Assembly (NCBI GenBank): GCA_023418705.1 | Contig: JAEZYZ010000337.1 | Location: 1-27,941, forward strand | Length of the DNA stretch: 27,941 bases | Direction of reading: 5' to 3' | Source of the DNA: Pseudomonadota bacterium | GTDB lineage: Bacteria; Myxococcota_A; Polyangia; Polyangiales; Polyangiaceae | Shown here: positions 8,632 to 15,620 of the stretch, one piece after another | Layout: the number at the start of each line of letters is the position of its first letter | Numbering within the stretch: position 1 is the stretch's first letter | The notes under the pieces: generated by a model | Database searches by the model: none | What the model was told of the DNA's origin: nothing | Seen by the model: the letters and a program-made list of their open reading frames with translations, nothing else | Made by a program: the position numbers and the translations under genes

Positions 8632-9312
8632 ATGCGCGGCTTTGGAGTCACCGCCCTGTTGTTCCTCTCAGCGGGGGGCTGCGTGGGTCGTGTCGAGCGA
8701 CGCCCCGAACGTCCAGCGCTCGCTGCAGGAGCGGAGCCCGATGTCGATCCATCCGCATCCAGCTCTGCTGCGGCGCCGGAGACCCGCGTGGATGAACAGA
8801 GAGCTGCTGGCGCGGCCGAAGGGATCGAGATGCAACCCGACGCTGGCCCCTCCGCCGCACGTCCGGTCGCGAACCCCAACGACGCCGGCTTGGCCAAACC
8901 CTCGGCACGAGCAGTGCGCGATTGTGAGGACGTCGCCACCCAGTTGATGTGGACCTTTGCGCAGCAGCACATGCCCGGAACCGTCGCCGCGCTGGAAGCG
9001 GGGCCGCAGTTTCCGCTGCCGGATAGGCGGGTGACCTATCAATCCGAGGCGGGTCGAATCGTGGCGACGGGCGACCTGCCCGCCCACGACCCTCACCTGG
9101 TGTTTTGGCTTGGCGTGGGGGGGCTAGAAGGAGAGCTTCAGGGCCTCGGCTGGGTTCGCATCGATCCCGCGAGCGGAGCGGTCGACCTCGCGTGCGCCGG
9201 CAGGATCACCGGATGCGATGCCTATCCCGGCAAGGATCCATGGTACCGGCCACCTTTCGAGCACCGCCTTCAGACCATGGTCCGCACGGCGTGTGAGGTC
9301 CTGGGGGAGTGA
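8632..9312 (+). CDS. putative lipoprotein, hypothetical
   Basis: Predicted 226-residue lipoprotein. The chosen ATG at 8632 gives MRGFGVTALLFLSAGGC with a lipobox-like AGGC and is preceded by GGAAGG at 8621-8626; an upstream in-frame ATG at 8542 would bury the signal sequence behind 30 Arg-rich residues. A disordered Ala/Pro/Asp-rich linker (about 18-90) precedes a compact domain with four cysteines, containing VRDCEDVATQLMWTFAQQH, a Gly-rich strand VFWLGVGGLEGELQGLGWV, and CAGRITGCDAYPGKDPWY. No family is recognised. Bases 9038-9072 inside this gene recur with one mismatch at 10823-10857, in non-coding DNA. Confidence 0.75.
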   Translation: MRGFGVTALLFLSAGGCVGRVERRPERPALAAGAEPDVDPSASSSAAAPETRVDEQRAAGAAEGIEMQPDAGPSAARPVANPNDAGLAKPSARAVRDCEDVATQLMWTFAQQHMPGTVAALEAGPQFPLPDRRVTYQSEAGRIVATGDLPAHDPHLVFWLGVGGLEGELQGLGWVRIDPASGAVDLACAGRITGCDAYPGKDPWYRPPFEHRLQTMVRTACEVLGE

Positions 9313-9367
9313 GCCGTTCGCGCTGTTCGCCTCGCGAGCTGCGGCCATCACGAGGGTTTCAAACCTC

Positions 9368-9432
9368 TTCGCGGCTTTCGCCGCACGGGCCTCCCTGCTG
9401 ATGACGTTCAGCCAGGGCAGGCTGTAGGATGA
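9368..9432. repeat. dispersed intergenic repeat R1, copy B
   Basis: The block from TTCGCGGCTTTCGCCG through ATGACGTTC to AGGATGAC is shared in order with 10875-10940. Both carry ATGACGTTC in the middle and a related (A/G)GATGAC end; the end portion is also recognisable at 2585-2612. Read on the minus strand both copies translate to NVIS...AKAA(K/N)R, like repeat-derived spurious peptides seen in many genomes, so the translation is not evidence of a gene. It sits just after the lipoprotein stop at 9312. No transposase is associated. Confidence 0.65.
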
Positions 9433-9479
9433 CCTGCTTCTAGGCGAGAGCCCAAATGCAATCGGGCCGTCTCCGGCAC

Positions 9480-9761
9480 TCACGGCCCGGTGCTCACGGG
9501 AGCGACCTTCCAAAGCCGCCAGCCGCTCACCCCAGCGGCACGGGCGTCGGAAGCGAGGATTGGTGCGCACTTGCGCCTGGAGAAGAGCAAGTCGTAGCGA
9601 CGTGTTGCTGCGGGGCTCGGGTCCGCGGACGGCTTGGCCACCTCGCGCACGCGCACCGTGGCGCTGAGGGGCGGCTGATCGGATCCGAGCTCGACGTCGA
9701 CACGGACAGACGGCGATGCCCGAGCGTCCACAGCAATCGCCGACGGCGCGTTGCTGCGCAC
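9480..9761 (-). CDS. hypothetical small protein, possibly 5'-truncated or frameshifted
   Basis: A 93-residue frame with the genome's strong third-position GC bias and balanced composition (SPSVRVDVELGSDQPPLSA, later RRYDLLFSRRKCAP), unlike the Arg-rich shadow frames around it. The only start is a GTG at 9761, just after an in-frame TGA. In a neighbouring frame immediately upstream (about 9770-9805) a hydrophobic run LLPLVLVAVSC looks like the end of a lipoprotein signal peptide, so a frameshifted lipoprotein gene is possible; however that frame has no obvious ATG either. It follows the zinc-knuckle gene (9914-10285) on the same strand by 152 bp. Function unknown; it may be a gene remnant. Confidence 0.4.
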   Translation of the reverse strand: MRSNAPSAIAVDARASPSVRVDVELGSDQPPLSATVRVREVAKPSADPSPAATRRYDLLFSRRKCAPILASDARAAGVSGWRLWKVAPVSTGP

Positions 9762-9913
9762 CGTGCAGTGAGCTGCGACAGCTCACAGCAACGAGCACGA
9801 GGGGCAGCAGGGTCGGGGGCGAGCACGCATGTGGAGCGTCGAGCCAGGCTCGTGCAACGCTGGCTCTGGCACGACGCTGCGTCGGTCGGCGCGCTGAAGA
9901 CTGGGCGCTCAGG

Positions 9914-10285
9914 TCAACCGACAGCGGGTCGAGTGTGCTTCCGAATCTTCTTGCTGAACGTCTTCGTGCACTTGCCGTGGCTGAACTCGTAATCGATGAT
10001 CTCTCGAACCAGCTTCGTCTTCGTCTCCTCGGAGAGGCCAGAGCCTTTCACTTCGTTCGCGAGCGCCGCGCCTTCGGTCGTCGATGGCCAAGTCGCCTTG
10101 GCCTGGACGACCGCTTCGCTCGCCGCACGATGGTGCGAGGGCTTCGTCTTGGTCACGTCGTGGAACAGGGCGTCGACAGAACGCCGGCCGGTCCCGCGGC
10201 AGCCGGGGCAGGTCGTCGAGCTGCCTCCAAACGCATTGCCGACGCGCCCATCCCCTCCGCAAATTCGGCAGCTTTCGCCTTCCAT
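9914..10285 (-). CDS. small protein with DnaJ-type CxxCxGxG motifs
   Basis: A 123-residue protein beginning MEGESCRICGGDGRVG and continuing to CPGCRGTGRR. The two CxxCxGxG halves can form one zinc centre like those of DnaJ class chaperones, but there is no J domain, no second pair and no substrate-binding domain. The rest is Lys/Glu-rich, predicted helical, with one more Cys in FSHGKCTKTFSKKIRKH. It may be a small zinc-binding adaptor; automatic pipelines would probably mislabel it as DnaJ. The ATG at 10285 is preceded by GGGGAG about 10 nt upstream. It lies in a repeat-rich region between two probable gene remnants, and its base composition is somewhat less GC-rich than the flanking large genes. 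Confidence 0.6.
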   Translation of the reverse strand: MEGESCRICGGDGRVGNAFGGSSTTCPGCRGTGRRSVDALFHDVTKTKPSHHRAASEAVVQAKATWPSTTEGAALANEVKGSGLSEETKTKLVREIIDYEFSHGKCTKTFSKKIRKHTRPAVG

Positions 10286-10336
10286 GGCTAGATGACTCCC
10301 CAGGCGAACGCGAGTTGATCGATCATTTGAGCAGCA

Positions 10337-10407
10337 TAGCGCAGGCCTGGGAAGAACACCCGTCGGGGACGAATTCGGCCGGATAGCGCATAGCCGGCGG
10401 CAGCCGG
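10337..10407. repeat. dispersed intergenic repeat R2, copy A
   Basis: About 71 bp matching 14385-14455 in the same orientation at roughly 80-85 percent identity by eye. The best block is TAGCGCAGGC followed by AGAACACCCGTCGGGGACG; both copies end in CATAGCCGGCGGC. Both copies are intergenic. No terminal inverted repeats or transposase were seen. Confidence 0.7.
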
Positions 10408-10455
10408 AGGCGGTGACGGTGGGTGCAACGGCGGCGGAAGCCGGTGTCGTTTATC

Positions 10456-10674
10456 TCAGGGCGTTGCGCTCCCGGCTGTGGGCAGCTGGGGCGCCACGCA
10501 GGCATCAGATGGCGTGACGGAGCGTGCGGGCTCACCGGGTTCGCTGTGCTCGACGATCCTCGGCAGGAACTCGTCCCCGGTGAAGGTAGCGGTGACCCAG
10601 TAGCTGTTGCCACGATGCACCAACGACACCGAACGTAGCTCGAGGCGACGTGCCCCCGTCCTTCGTCGACCCAT
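10456..10674 (-). CDS. hypothetical small protein or gene fragment
   Basis: A 72-residue frame from the ATG at 10674. The core RSVSLVHRGNSYWVTATFTG and DEFLPRIVEHSEPGEPARS look like a natural beta-rich segment with normal GC-biased codons. Its N-terminal 20 residues (MGRRRTGARRLELRSVSLVH) lie exactly on the 51-bp repeat R3 that also covers the start region of the membrane protein at 15621-16085, where the reading frame differs. Upstream in the same frame lies only the Arg-rich translation of the GC tract. It may therefore be a truncated gene fused to repeat DNA. No homologous family recognised. Confidence 0.35.
   Translation of the reverse strand: MGRRRTGARRLELRSVSLVHRGNSYWVTATFTGDEFLPRIVEHSEPGEPARSVTPSDACVAPQLPTAGSATP
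10611..10661. repeat. repeat R3, copy A (51-bp element flanking a GC tract)
   Basis: The 51-bp segment starting CACGATGCACCAACGACACC matches 16014-16064 with three mismatches by eye. Beyond it both loci continue with looser similarity (CATCA..CAC..TCCAACCCC) and then enter a CCGTCGCC-type tract, so the element and tract are repeated as a unit. Confidence 0.8.
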
Positions 10675-10682
10675 CAAGTCAC

Positions 10683-10822
10683 GCTCCAACCCCCGTCGCC
10701 GTCGCCGCCTCCGTTCCCGTCGCCGTCTCCGTTCCCGTCGCCGCTCCTGTCGCCGTCTCCGTTCCCGTCGCCGCTCCCGTCGCCGTCTCCGTCCCGGCTT
10801 CCGTCGCCGTCCCTGTCGCCGC
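10683..10822. repeat. hexanucleotide-based GC tract, copy A
   Basis: Imperfect tandem array built on units such as CCCGTCGCC and CCGTCTCCGTTCCCGTCGCC, with 6-, 12-, 18- and 30-bp sub-periods. The strand bias is strong: C and T dominate the plus strand. On the minus strand it translates to (AT)GTETATGAATG-type low complexity, so minus-strand frames here are artefacts. The same kind of array lies at 16100-16247. Confidence 0.8.
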
Positions 10823-10857
10823 ATCAATCCGAGGCTGGTCGAATCGTGGCGACGGGC
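10823..10857. repeat. displaced 35-bp copy of a lipoprotein gene segment
   Basis: These 35 bp, beginning ATCAATCCGAGG and ending GTGGCGACGGGC, equal 9038-9072 inside the lipoprotein gene at 8632-9312 except for one base. It abuts the GC tract on the left and repeat R1 copy C on the right, reproducing the order seen at 9038-9432 with the intervening 295 bp or so missing. Confidence 0.75.
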
Positions 10858-10874
10858 CGAATGACTCCATTCTG

Positions 10875-10940
10875 TTCGCGGCTTTCGCCGAACGGCGCCT
10901 GCTTATGACGTTCGCCACCGAGGGCTGGCGGTAAGATGAC
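10875..10940. repeat. dispersed intergenic repeat R1, copy C
   Basis: Shares TTCGCGGCTTTCGCCG, a central ATGACGTTC and a GATGAC end with 9368-9432, in the same orientation and order. It lies 134 bp upstream of the large VWA lipoprotein start. The interval 10941-11073 shows no other recognisable element. Confidence 0.65.
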
Positions 10941-11073
10941 GTTCGCGGTCGCAGAGGGAAGCTTCGGTGCGACCCGATCGTAGGTTGGCCGCCGGGGGCG
11001 CCAGAACCCAGCGACTTTTTTGCGGAGGGCCCGGCGGGCGGGCCCGACACTTGTTCGAAACGCGGGGCAAACC

Positions 11074-14000
11074 ATGCAATTCATCATTGCTCGAAGTCGA
11101 TCGCTCGGGGCCGCGCGGCTCGCCTGCCGAGCCATGTTTTGTTCTCTCACCCTCTTCGCCCTGATGGCGTGCGGGTCGGGGCCTGACGACGGAGGGCTCG
11201 GCCCCGACGCAGCGGCACACGCCGACGCCGGTCCCGACTCGGCGGTCGGCGCTGACGCGGAGGTCGACGCCGGCAGCGGCGACGGTGGGGCGCTCGAGGA
11301 CGCCGCTCAAGACGCTGCCGACCCGGGCGATGCCGGTCCGGAGGAGTCGGTCGACCCGTACCGGGCCTGGACGGAAATCCGAGAGGTGGTGCGTCAAAGC
11401 CCCGATCACCTCGAACGCCGGGCGGACGAGCTGGTGGAGCAAGCCGACGCCACGGCGCTGCTCGAGTTCGTGCGCGATTCCATCATCACGCTGCCCCCGA
11501 ACGACGACGCCTACGATCGCTCGATGCGCTGGGGCGCCGCCGAGACGCTGCGCTCGGGCGCGGGCACGCCTCGGGAAAAGGCGGAGCTTCTGCGGGACCT
11601 GTACCAGCGCGCCGGGTTCGAGTCCGAGGTTCGCCGCTATAATCCCGTCGACCCGGTGGACGTCGGGTCCGTCTTTCTCCGCGATGTGCCGCGGGCGCTC
11701 GAGGTGCCCGAGGTCGACGAGGCGCGCCTGGCGCGCTGGCAGCAGCTGTTGGACACGTTCGCGGGAGAGCAGAGCGCACGCCAGCTCGACCCCGAGGGGG
11801 GGCGAGCGCAAGAGCTCGCGGAGGCGCTCCTGCCAGTCGCCGAGCCCTTCGGCGCGCCGGAGACGATCGAGCTCGAGTACGGGTCGTGGCTGCCCGCGGT
11901 GCGGGTGACCATCGATGGAGAGCAGAAGGTGGCCAATCCGATGTTGCCGGGCTCGACGCTGGTGAGCGAGGGGGATTTGCCGACCTCGGCTGCCACCTCG
12001 GCGGCGATGCCGTCCGTGGTGGTGCGGGTCCACGCCCGAGCCTCGGACGGCAGTGATCGGACGCTGGTCGAGGGAGAGTGGACGAACGACGAGCTGGTCG
12101 GCCGCGAGCTGTCGCTACGGTTTCCTTCGGATCTCCCGGTGAAGCACCACCTGACCGCCCCCTTCGACGCGCCGCGGACCTTCACGGCCGCGCTCGTCTT
12201 GAGCGGACGCGACGACCCGGAGCAACCGGTCGCGGAGGTGGTCGCCGGAAGCTCCTTCACGGAGTACGGCGACCTGGTCGAGGTGTCCCAAGACGGCACC
12301 TACTCCGTCAACGGCGCTCCCGTTGGCGACGGCTCGCGCGCGCCAGAGCTGGAGGCGATGGCGGCCGCGGTCAGCGTGGAGGTGAACGCCGGCCGTTTCC
12401 CGCGCGTCACGGCGGAGGTGACGGTCGTCGACGCGAACGGCGACCCCGTCATCGGCCTGAGCGCGCCGAGCTTCTTGGTCGAGGAAGACGGCGTCGAAAT
12501 GGCCGCGCGCCTGCGTCACAACGTGCCGCCGCCCCCGCGCGTGCTGATCGTCGCCGACCGCTCCGGCAGCATCCCCGAGGAGTTCACGGGCGACAACCTG
12601 GTGGCGCTCGGGAGCGAGCTGGTCAGCCGCGTGGAGGCCGTCACTCCCGGCGCGGAGTACCGGGTCGGCCTCGTCGACCGCGGCCTGCGCTTCGGCGGCG
12701 ACTGGACGCGCGACTTGGCGGAGCTCGAGTCACAGCTCGACACGCCTGCCGTCAACGACTCGACGCTCTGGACAGCGCTGGAGCAGGCCACGCGCGCGGC
12801 GCCCAGCGTGATCGTGATGATCAGCGATGGCGAGCCCAGCGACGCGCTCACCGAGCAGATCGAGGCCGCCATCGCGGCGGGCCCGCCGGTGGTCGGCATC
12901 AACGTCGGCAGCGCCGAGCAGGTCGACGCCGTGTTGGCCGTTGCCGCTGCGGCGACGGGCGGCCTGGTCGCCCCCGCCACCTCGGTCAGTGAGGCCGCCG
13001 ACGCGGTCGCGGGCTTTCTGAGCGGCTTCGACCCGCCGACCTACACGCTGGAGTACACCGCACCGACGGACGGCTCCGCCGAGCGGCAGGTCAGCATCGT
13101 GATCCGTGACACCGCGGTCGGCGCGGGGGCGACGTACACCATCCCCGAGCAGCGGATCGCGCACAGCCTCCAGGGTCTGTACGTCAGCGTGACGAGCGGC
13201 GGGCGCACGGTCACCCGAACCCTCGCCGGCGTGCCGCATTGGCAGACCGGCGTGCTGGCGAGCGCGCAGCAGCGCGACGACGTGCTCGCCCAGTTCTTCG
13301 GCGTGGCGAGCCTGTCCTTCGAAGGCTTCGGTCCGACCCCGTCGCGCTGGCTCGACGAACAGCTCACCGCTCGCCTGAGCACGCAGCAGGTCCACGACGC
13401 CCGCGGCGATCTCGACGCGCTGCTCGAGGCCTTCGCGCAAGGGTACATCGAGCGGCACGCCGAGCTGCGCCTCGCGCAAGCGCCGCTGCCCAACGCCGCC
13501 AGCGCGAGGTCGCTGACGTATCCCACGGCGCTCAGGATAGGGCTGCAGAACCAGCGGCCGCAGTTCGAACAGGGCGTCTTGCAGACCGTCGACCTGCTGC
13601 CCGTGACCCAGTGGCGCACGGTCCACGAAGATCCATCGGCGGCCTGGCGCACTACCCTGGAGAAGACGCTGAGCATGGCGCTGGCGGAAGACGCGGGAGC
13701 GGTCGCGAGCGCGCTGTCCATGCTGGAGGGTCAACCCTTGGTCGCGGTCGACTACAACTCCCTGGTGTTGAGGCTGCGGGAGCGAGATCTTGCGCCGGAG
13801 AGCGTGGATGCGCTGGAGGAAGCTCGACGCCACTGGGGCACCGGCTACGTGTTCTTGATTCCCGAGACCGGCGAGGTGCCAGCGATGTGGGCCGTGCACC
13901 GAGCTTCCGGCGCCGTGTACGGGGTCCTTCCGGACGGCAGCGGCGGGAGCGTGTCGCTCTGCGACTTCAACGAGCGTTTTCGCCGGACGAACGACATCGT

Positions 14001-14325
14001 CAAGCTCATCCTGAGCATTCGTGAGCTGACGCTCCCGATGAGCTTCGCTGGGGGCGGGCTGCTTAGCCTCTCCGTGGCGATCATCCAGATCGTTCTGCTG
14101 GAATCGGCCATCGTCAGTGCGCTCCCGCCGACAACCACCAGCCCGGAAGAGCTCGAACACGTCTTGTCGCAGCTCCAGGTCGCCCTCGACGACCTCGCGC
14201 TTCTCGTGCCGTTGGGGGGTGCCGGTGCCCTGTCCCCCACCTTCGAGAAACTGTGGGCTGCCAAAGGCGCCGCCGAGGCGGTCGTAGGGCTGGTCTCGCC
14301 CGACCCCCCCAACGGCTGCTTCTAG
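11074..14325 (+). CDS. large lipoprotein with transglutaminase-like region and von Willebrand factor A domain
   Basis: Predicted 1083-residue surface lipoprotein. The ATG at 11074 gives a signal ending in LTLFALMAC (Cys33), a good lipobox; an internal ATG at 11134 would also reach it. An Asp/Ala/Gly-rich linker (about 34-92) follows, typical of myxobacterial lipoproteins. Residues about 95-290 resemble a transglutaminase-like fold: GTPREKAELLRDLYQRAGF aligns with the core helix, but the catalytic Cys is not apparent, so activity is doubtful. Residues about 487-655 are a VWA domain with an intact metal-ion site: DRSGS (495-499), Thr in NDSTLW and Asp in ISDGEPSD. The C-terminal 350 residues are unassigned and include a hydrophobic segment LLSLSVAIIQIVLLESAIV that may be a membrane helix. 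It probably mediates protein binding at the cell surface. It appears monocistronic. Confidence 0.85.
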   Translation: MQFIIARSRSLGAARLACRAMFCSLTLFALMACGSGPDDGGLGPDAAAHADAGPDSAVGADAEVDAGSGDGGALEDAAQDAADPGDAGPEESVDPYRAWTEIREVVRQSPDHLERRADELVEQADATALLEFVRDSIITLPPNDDAYDRSMRWGAAETLRSGAGTPREKAELLRDLYQRAGFESEVRRYNPVDPVDVGSVFLRDVPRALEVPEVDEARLARWQQLLDTFAGEQSARQLDPEGGRAQELAEALLPVAEPFGAPETIELEYGSWLPAVRVTIDGEQKVANPMLPGSTLVSEGDLPTSAATSAAMPSVVVRVHARASDGSDRTLVEGEWTNDELVGRELSLRFPSDLPVKHHLTAPFDAPRTFTAALVLSGRDDPEQPVAEVVAGSSFTEYGDLVEVSQDGTYSVNGAPVGDGSRAPELEAMAAAVSVEVNAGRFPRVTAEVTVVDANGDPVIGLSAPSFLVEEDGVEMAARLRHNVPPPPRVLIVADRSGSIPEEFTGDNLVALGSELVSRVEAVTPGAEYRVGLVDRGLRFGGDWTRDLAELESQLDTPAVNDSTLWTALEQATRAAPSVIVMISDGEPSDALTEQIEAAIAAGPPVVGINVGSAEQVDAVLAVAAAATGGLVAPATSVSEAADAVAGFLSGFDPPTYTLEYTAPTDGSAERQVSIVIRDTAVGAGATYTIPEQRIAHSLQGLYVSVTSGGRTVTRTLAGVPHWQTGVLASAQQRDDVLAQFFGVASLSFEGFGPTPSRWLDEQLTARLSTQQVHDARGDLDALLEAFAQGYIERHAELRLAQAPLPNAASARSLTYPTALRIGLQNQRPQFEQGVLQTVDLLPVTQWRTVHEDPSAAWRTTLEKTLSMALAEDAGAVASALSMLEGQPLVAVDYNSLVLRLRERDLAPESVDALEEARRHWGTGYVFLIPETGEVPAMWAVHRASGAVYGVLPDGSGGSVSLCDFNERFRRTNDIVKLILSIRELTLPMSFAGGGLLSLSVAIIQIVLLESAIVSALPPTTTSPEELEHVLSQLQVALDDLALLVPLGGAGALSPTFEKLWAAKGAAEAVVGLVSPDPPNGCF

Positions 14326-14615
14326 CCGAGAGCCTGGACGGCGGGCTCGAGTCCCACCCGATGCCCGCGCTCGCCATAGCCACGTAGCGCAGGCTTGGGG
14401 AGAACACCCGTCGGGGACGGAATTGGCTGGTTTGAGGCATAGCCGGCGGCGGTCGCGCATCGGGTCGGTGACGGGCGTCCTTCGAAAGCTGCCTCCGCGT
14501 AAACAGCGGCCCCCCCGCGAAAGGCAGATGATGCGGCAATCGGCAACGGGGCAGTTTCGAGTTTCGTGGTCAATCCCTTGCCTGGTAGAACGCACAGGTG
14601 AGCCACCAAATTCGA
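14326..14615. other. intergenic region containing repeat R2
   Basis: A 290-bp gap between the VWA lipoprotein and the small gene of the nucleotidyltransferase pair. It contains R2 copy B at 14385-14455. The part 14456-14597 is somewhat lower in GC and presumably holds the promoter of the pair, but no clear -35/-10 boxes were found. Confidence 0.5.
14385..14455. repeat. dispersed intergenic repeat R2, copy B
   Basis: Same 71-bp element as 10337-10407, same orientation, with the conserved block AGAACACCCGTCGGGGACG and the CATAGCCGGCGGC end. It lies about 60 bp after the stop of the VWA lipoprotein. Confidence 0.7.
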
Positions 14616-14789
14616 ATGTTCTCCAGCCACGAGGAAGCCGAGCGGGCTGACCTCGAGGAGCGGCGTCGGATGACGCCCGAGGAGAGACTGCGCGTGGGCG
14701 CCGAGCTCCACGAATTCTGGGTAAGGAACTACCAACCCGATGCTCCTCGCCGACTGGATCGAACTGTGCGCATTGTTCAACGACCATAA
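14616..14789 (+). CDS. small conserved partner of the nucleotidyltransferase
   Basis: A 57-residue protein, MFSSHEEAERADLEERRRMT... ending RRLDRTVRIVQRP. This matches a recurrent small family (F.S.EEAE..., TPEERL, ...RRL.R...VVQRP) that I know to sit directly upstream of DUF6036-type nucleotidyltransferases in many genomes. It is charged and helical, with no DNA-binding motif visible. A GTG at 14598 would add six residues; the ATG at 14616 agrees better with the family start and has AGGTGAG about 11 nt upstream. Its 3' end overlaps the next gene by 50 bp, so the two are translated from one message and probably form a complex. A toxin-antitoxin-like role is a hypothesis only. Confidence 0.7.
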   Translation: MFSSHEEAERADLEERRRMTPEERLRVGAELHEFWVRNYQPDAPRRLDRTVRIVQRP

Positions 14790-15189
14790 GGTCGACTACC
14801 TTCTCGTCGGGGGACAGGCGGTCATTGCCCATGGCTACCCGCGTCTGACGAAGGATTTGGACCTTCGGGTACGGCCTACGAAAGAGAATGGCGCTCGCAT
14901 TCTAGAGGCACTCACCAGCTTCGGGTTTGCTCTGCCAGATCTCACAGCTGACCAGTTCGAGAACCCACGCACACTTCTGGTGCTCGGCCGCGAACCTTTC
15001 CGCATCGACCTGCTCACCGATATTCCTGCAGTTGATTTCGACGACGCATGGCGCGAACGGATCTTGGTCGAGCTCGATGGAGTCACGACACCAGTGATCG
15101 GCAAGCGACACCTCATCGCGAACAAGCGCGCTGTGGGGCGCCTGCAAGATCTTGCCGACGCTGAATCGCTCGAAAAGCTCGACGGGTAG
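14740..15189 (+). CDS. DUF6036-type / AbiEii-like nucleotidyltransferase
   Basis: A 149-residue protein with the minimal nucleotidyltransferase core: VGGQAVIAHGYPRLTKDLDL contains the GG signature (24-25) and the DxD pair (Asp39, Asp41), and the third acidic residue is Asp90 in FRIDLLTD. The enzymes transfer a nucleotide to a protein or RNA target; the substrate here is unknown. The C-terminus is helical (HLIANKRAVGRLQDLADAES), as in AbiEii-like and DUF6036 proteins. The gene begins inside the preceding small gene (50-bp overlap). Codons are visibly less GC-rich at third positions than in the neighbouring large genes, which suggests horizontal acquisition. All three catalytic acids are present, so it may be active. 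Confidence 0.8.
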   Translation: MLLADWIELCALFNDHKVDYLLVGGQAVIAHGYPRLTKDLDLRVRPTKENGARILEALTSFGFALPDLTADQFENPRTLLVLGREPFRIDLLTDIPAVDFDDAWRERILVELDGVTTPVIGKRHLIANKRAVGRLQDLADAESLEKLDG

Positions 15190-15275
15190 CGCTGTCGTGA
15201 TCCTCACTGGTAGAGGTGGCCACGGCCCTCGCTGAGCTTCAATCCACCGAAGTGACCTCGTCTGCGGCCCAGTCA

Positions 15276-15537
15276 GCCTTGAGGCGGCGGGTGGCCTCCC
15301 AACCGTCGAGGCGCGGGAGGGAGAGGTCCATCAAGACGAGATCGGGCTGTTCGTGCTGAGCACGGTCGAGGCCGTGCTTGCCGTCTACGGCTTCGAGCAC
15401 TTCGAAGTGCCACGGAGGTAGCGGCGGACGACGTCGCGGTTCTGGGCGAGTCTTCGACGTACAGGACGCGGGGGAGGGCTTTGGGGGTCGCGGCGCGTCG
15501 CTCGAGCAGGAGGCGTTTGGCTTCGGCGACGACGTGA
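15276..15537 (-). pseudogene. frameshifted partial copy of the hybrid histidine kinase 3' region
   Basis: About 262 bp align base for base with 16420-16682 inside the hybrid kinase gene, roughly 90 percent identical by eye. It covers the linker before the last receiver (AEAKRLLLERRAATPKALPR), its start VLYVEDS, and the phosphoacceptor region up to the GGW-type alpha segment. At least two single-base deletions relative to the kinase (near 15409 and 15450) destroy the frame: after VLYVEDS the translation becomes Ser/Arg/Ala nonsense. The copy stops abruptly on both sides, at 15276 and 15537, with unrelated flanking DNA. It cannot make a receiver domain. It is a recombination footprint, separated from the parent by the membrane-protein gene at 15621-16085. 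Confidence 0.85.
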
Positions 15538-15620
15538 GCCCCGGACGGCAGCAAGGGCCGTGAGTTTTTGCGCGTTAGCGCTGTCATCATCCCCCGTCGA
15601 GGACACCAGGAGAGAACCCC

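Noticed and set aside
9456..9992. Plus-strand gene of 178 codons
   Set aside because: Arg/His/Ser-rich with non-coding codon pattern; the minus strand has better coding bias.
10679..11050. Minus-strand gene encoding a Thr/Glu/Ala/Gly repeat protein
   Set aside because: It is the translation of the GC array and repeat R1; no start signal or family.
14583..14640. Possible tRNA T-arm (ATTCGAAT context)
   Set aside because: No matching acceptor, D or anticodon stems could be folded around it, and it lies at a gene start. No tRNA or rRNA was found in the window.
12730..14832. Long minus-strand open frame of 700 codons
   Set aside because: It is antisense to the VWA lipoprotein; Arg/Gly/His-rich composition and no family features. 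Such long shadows are normal in GC-rich genes.
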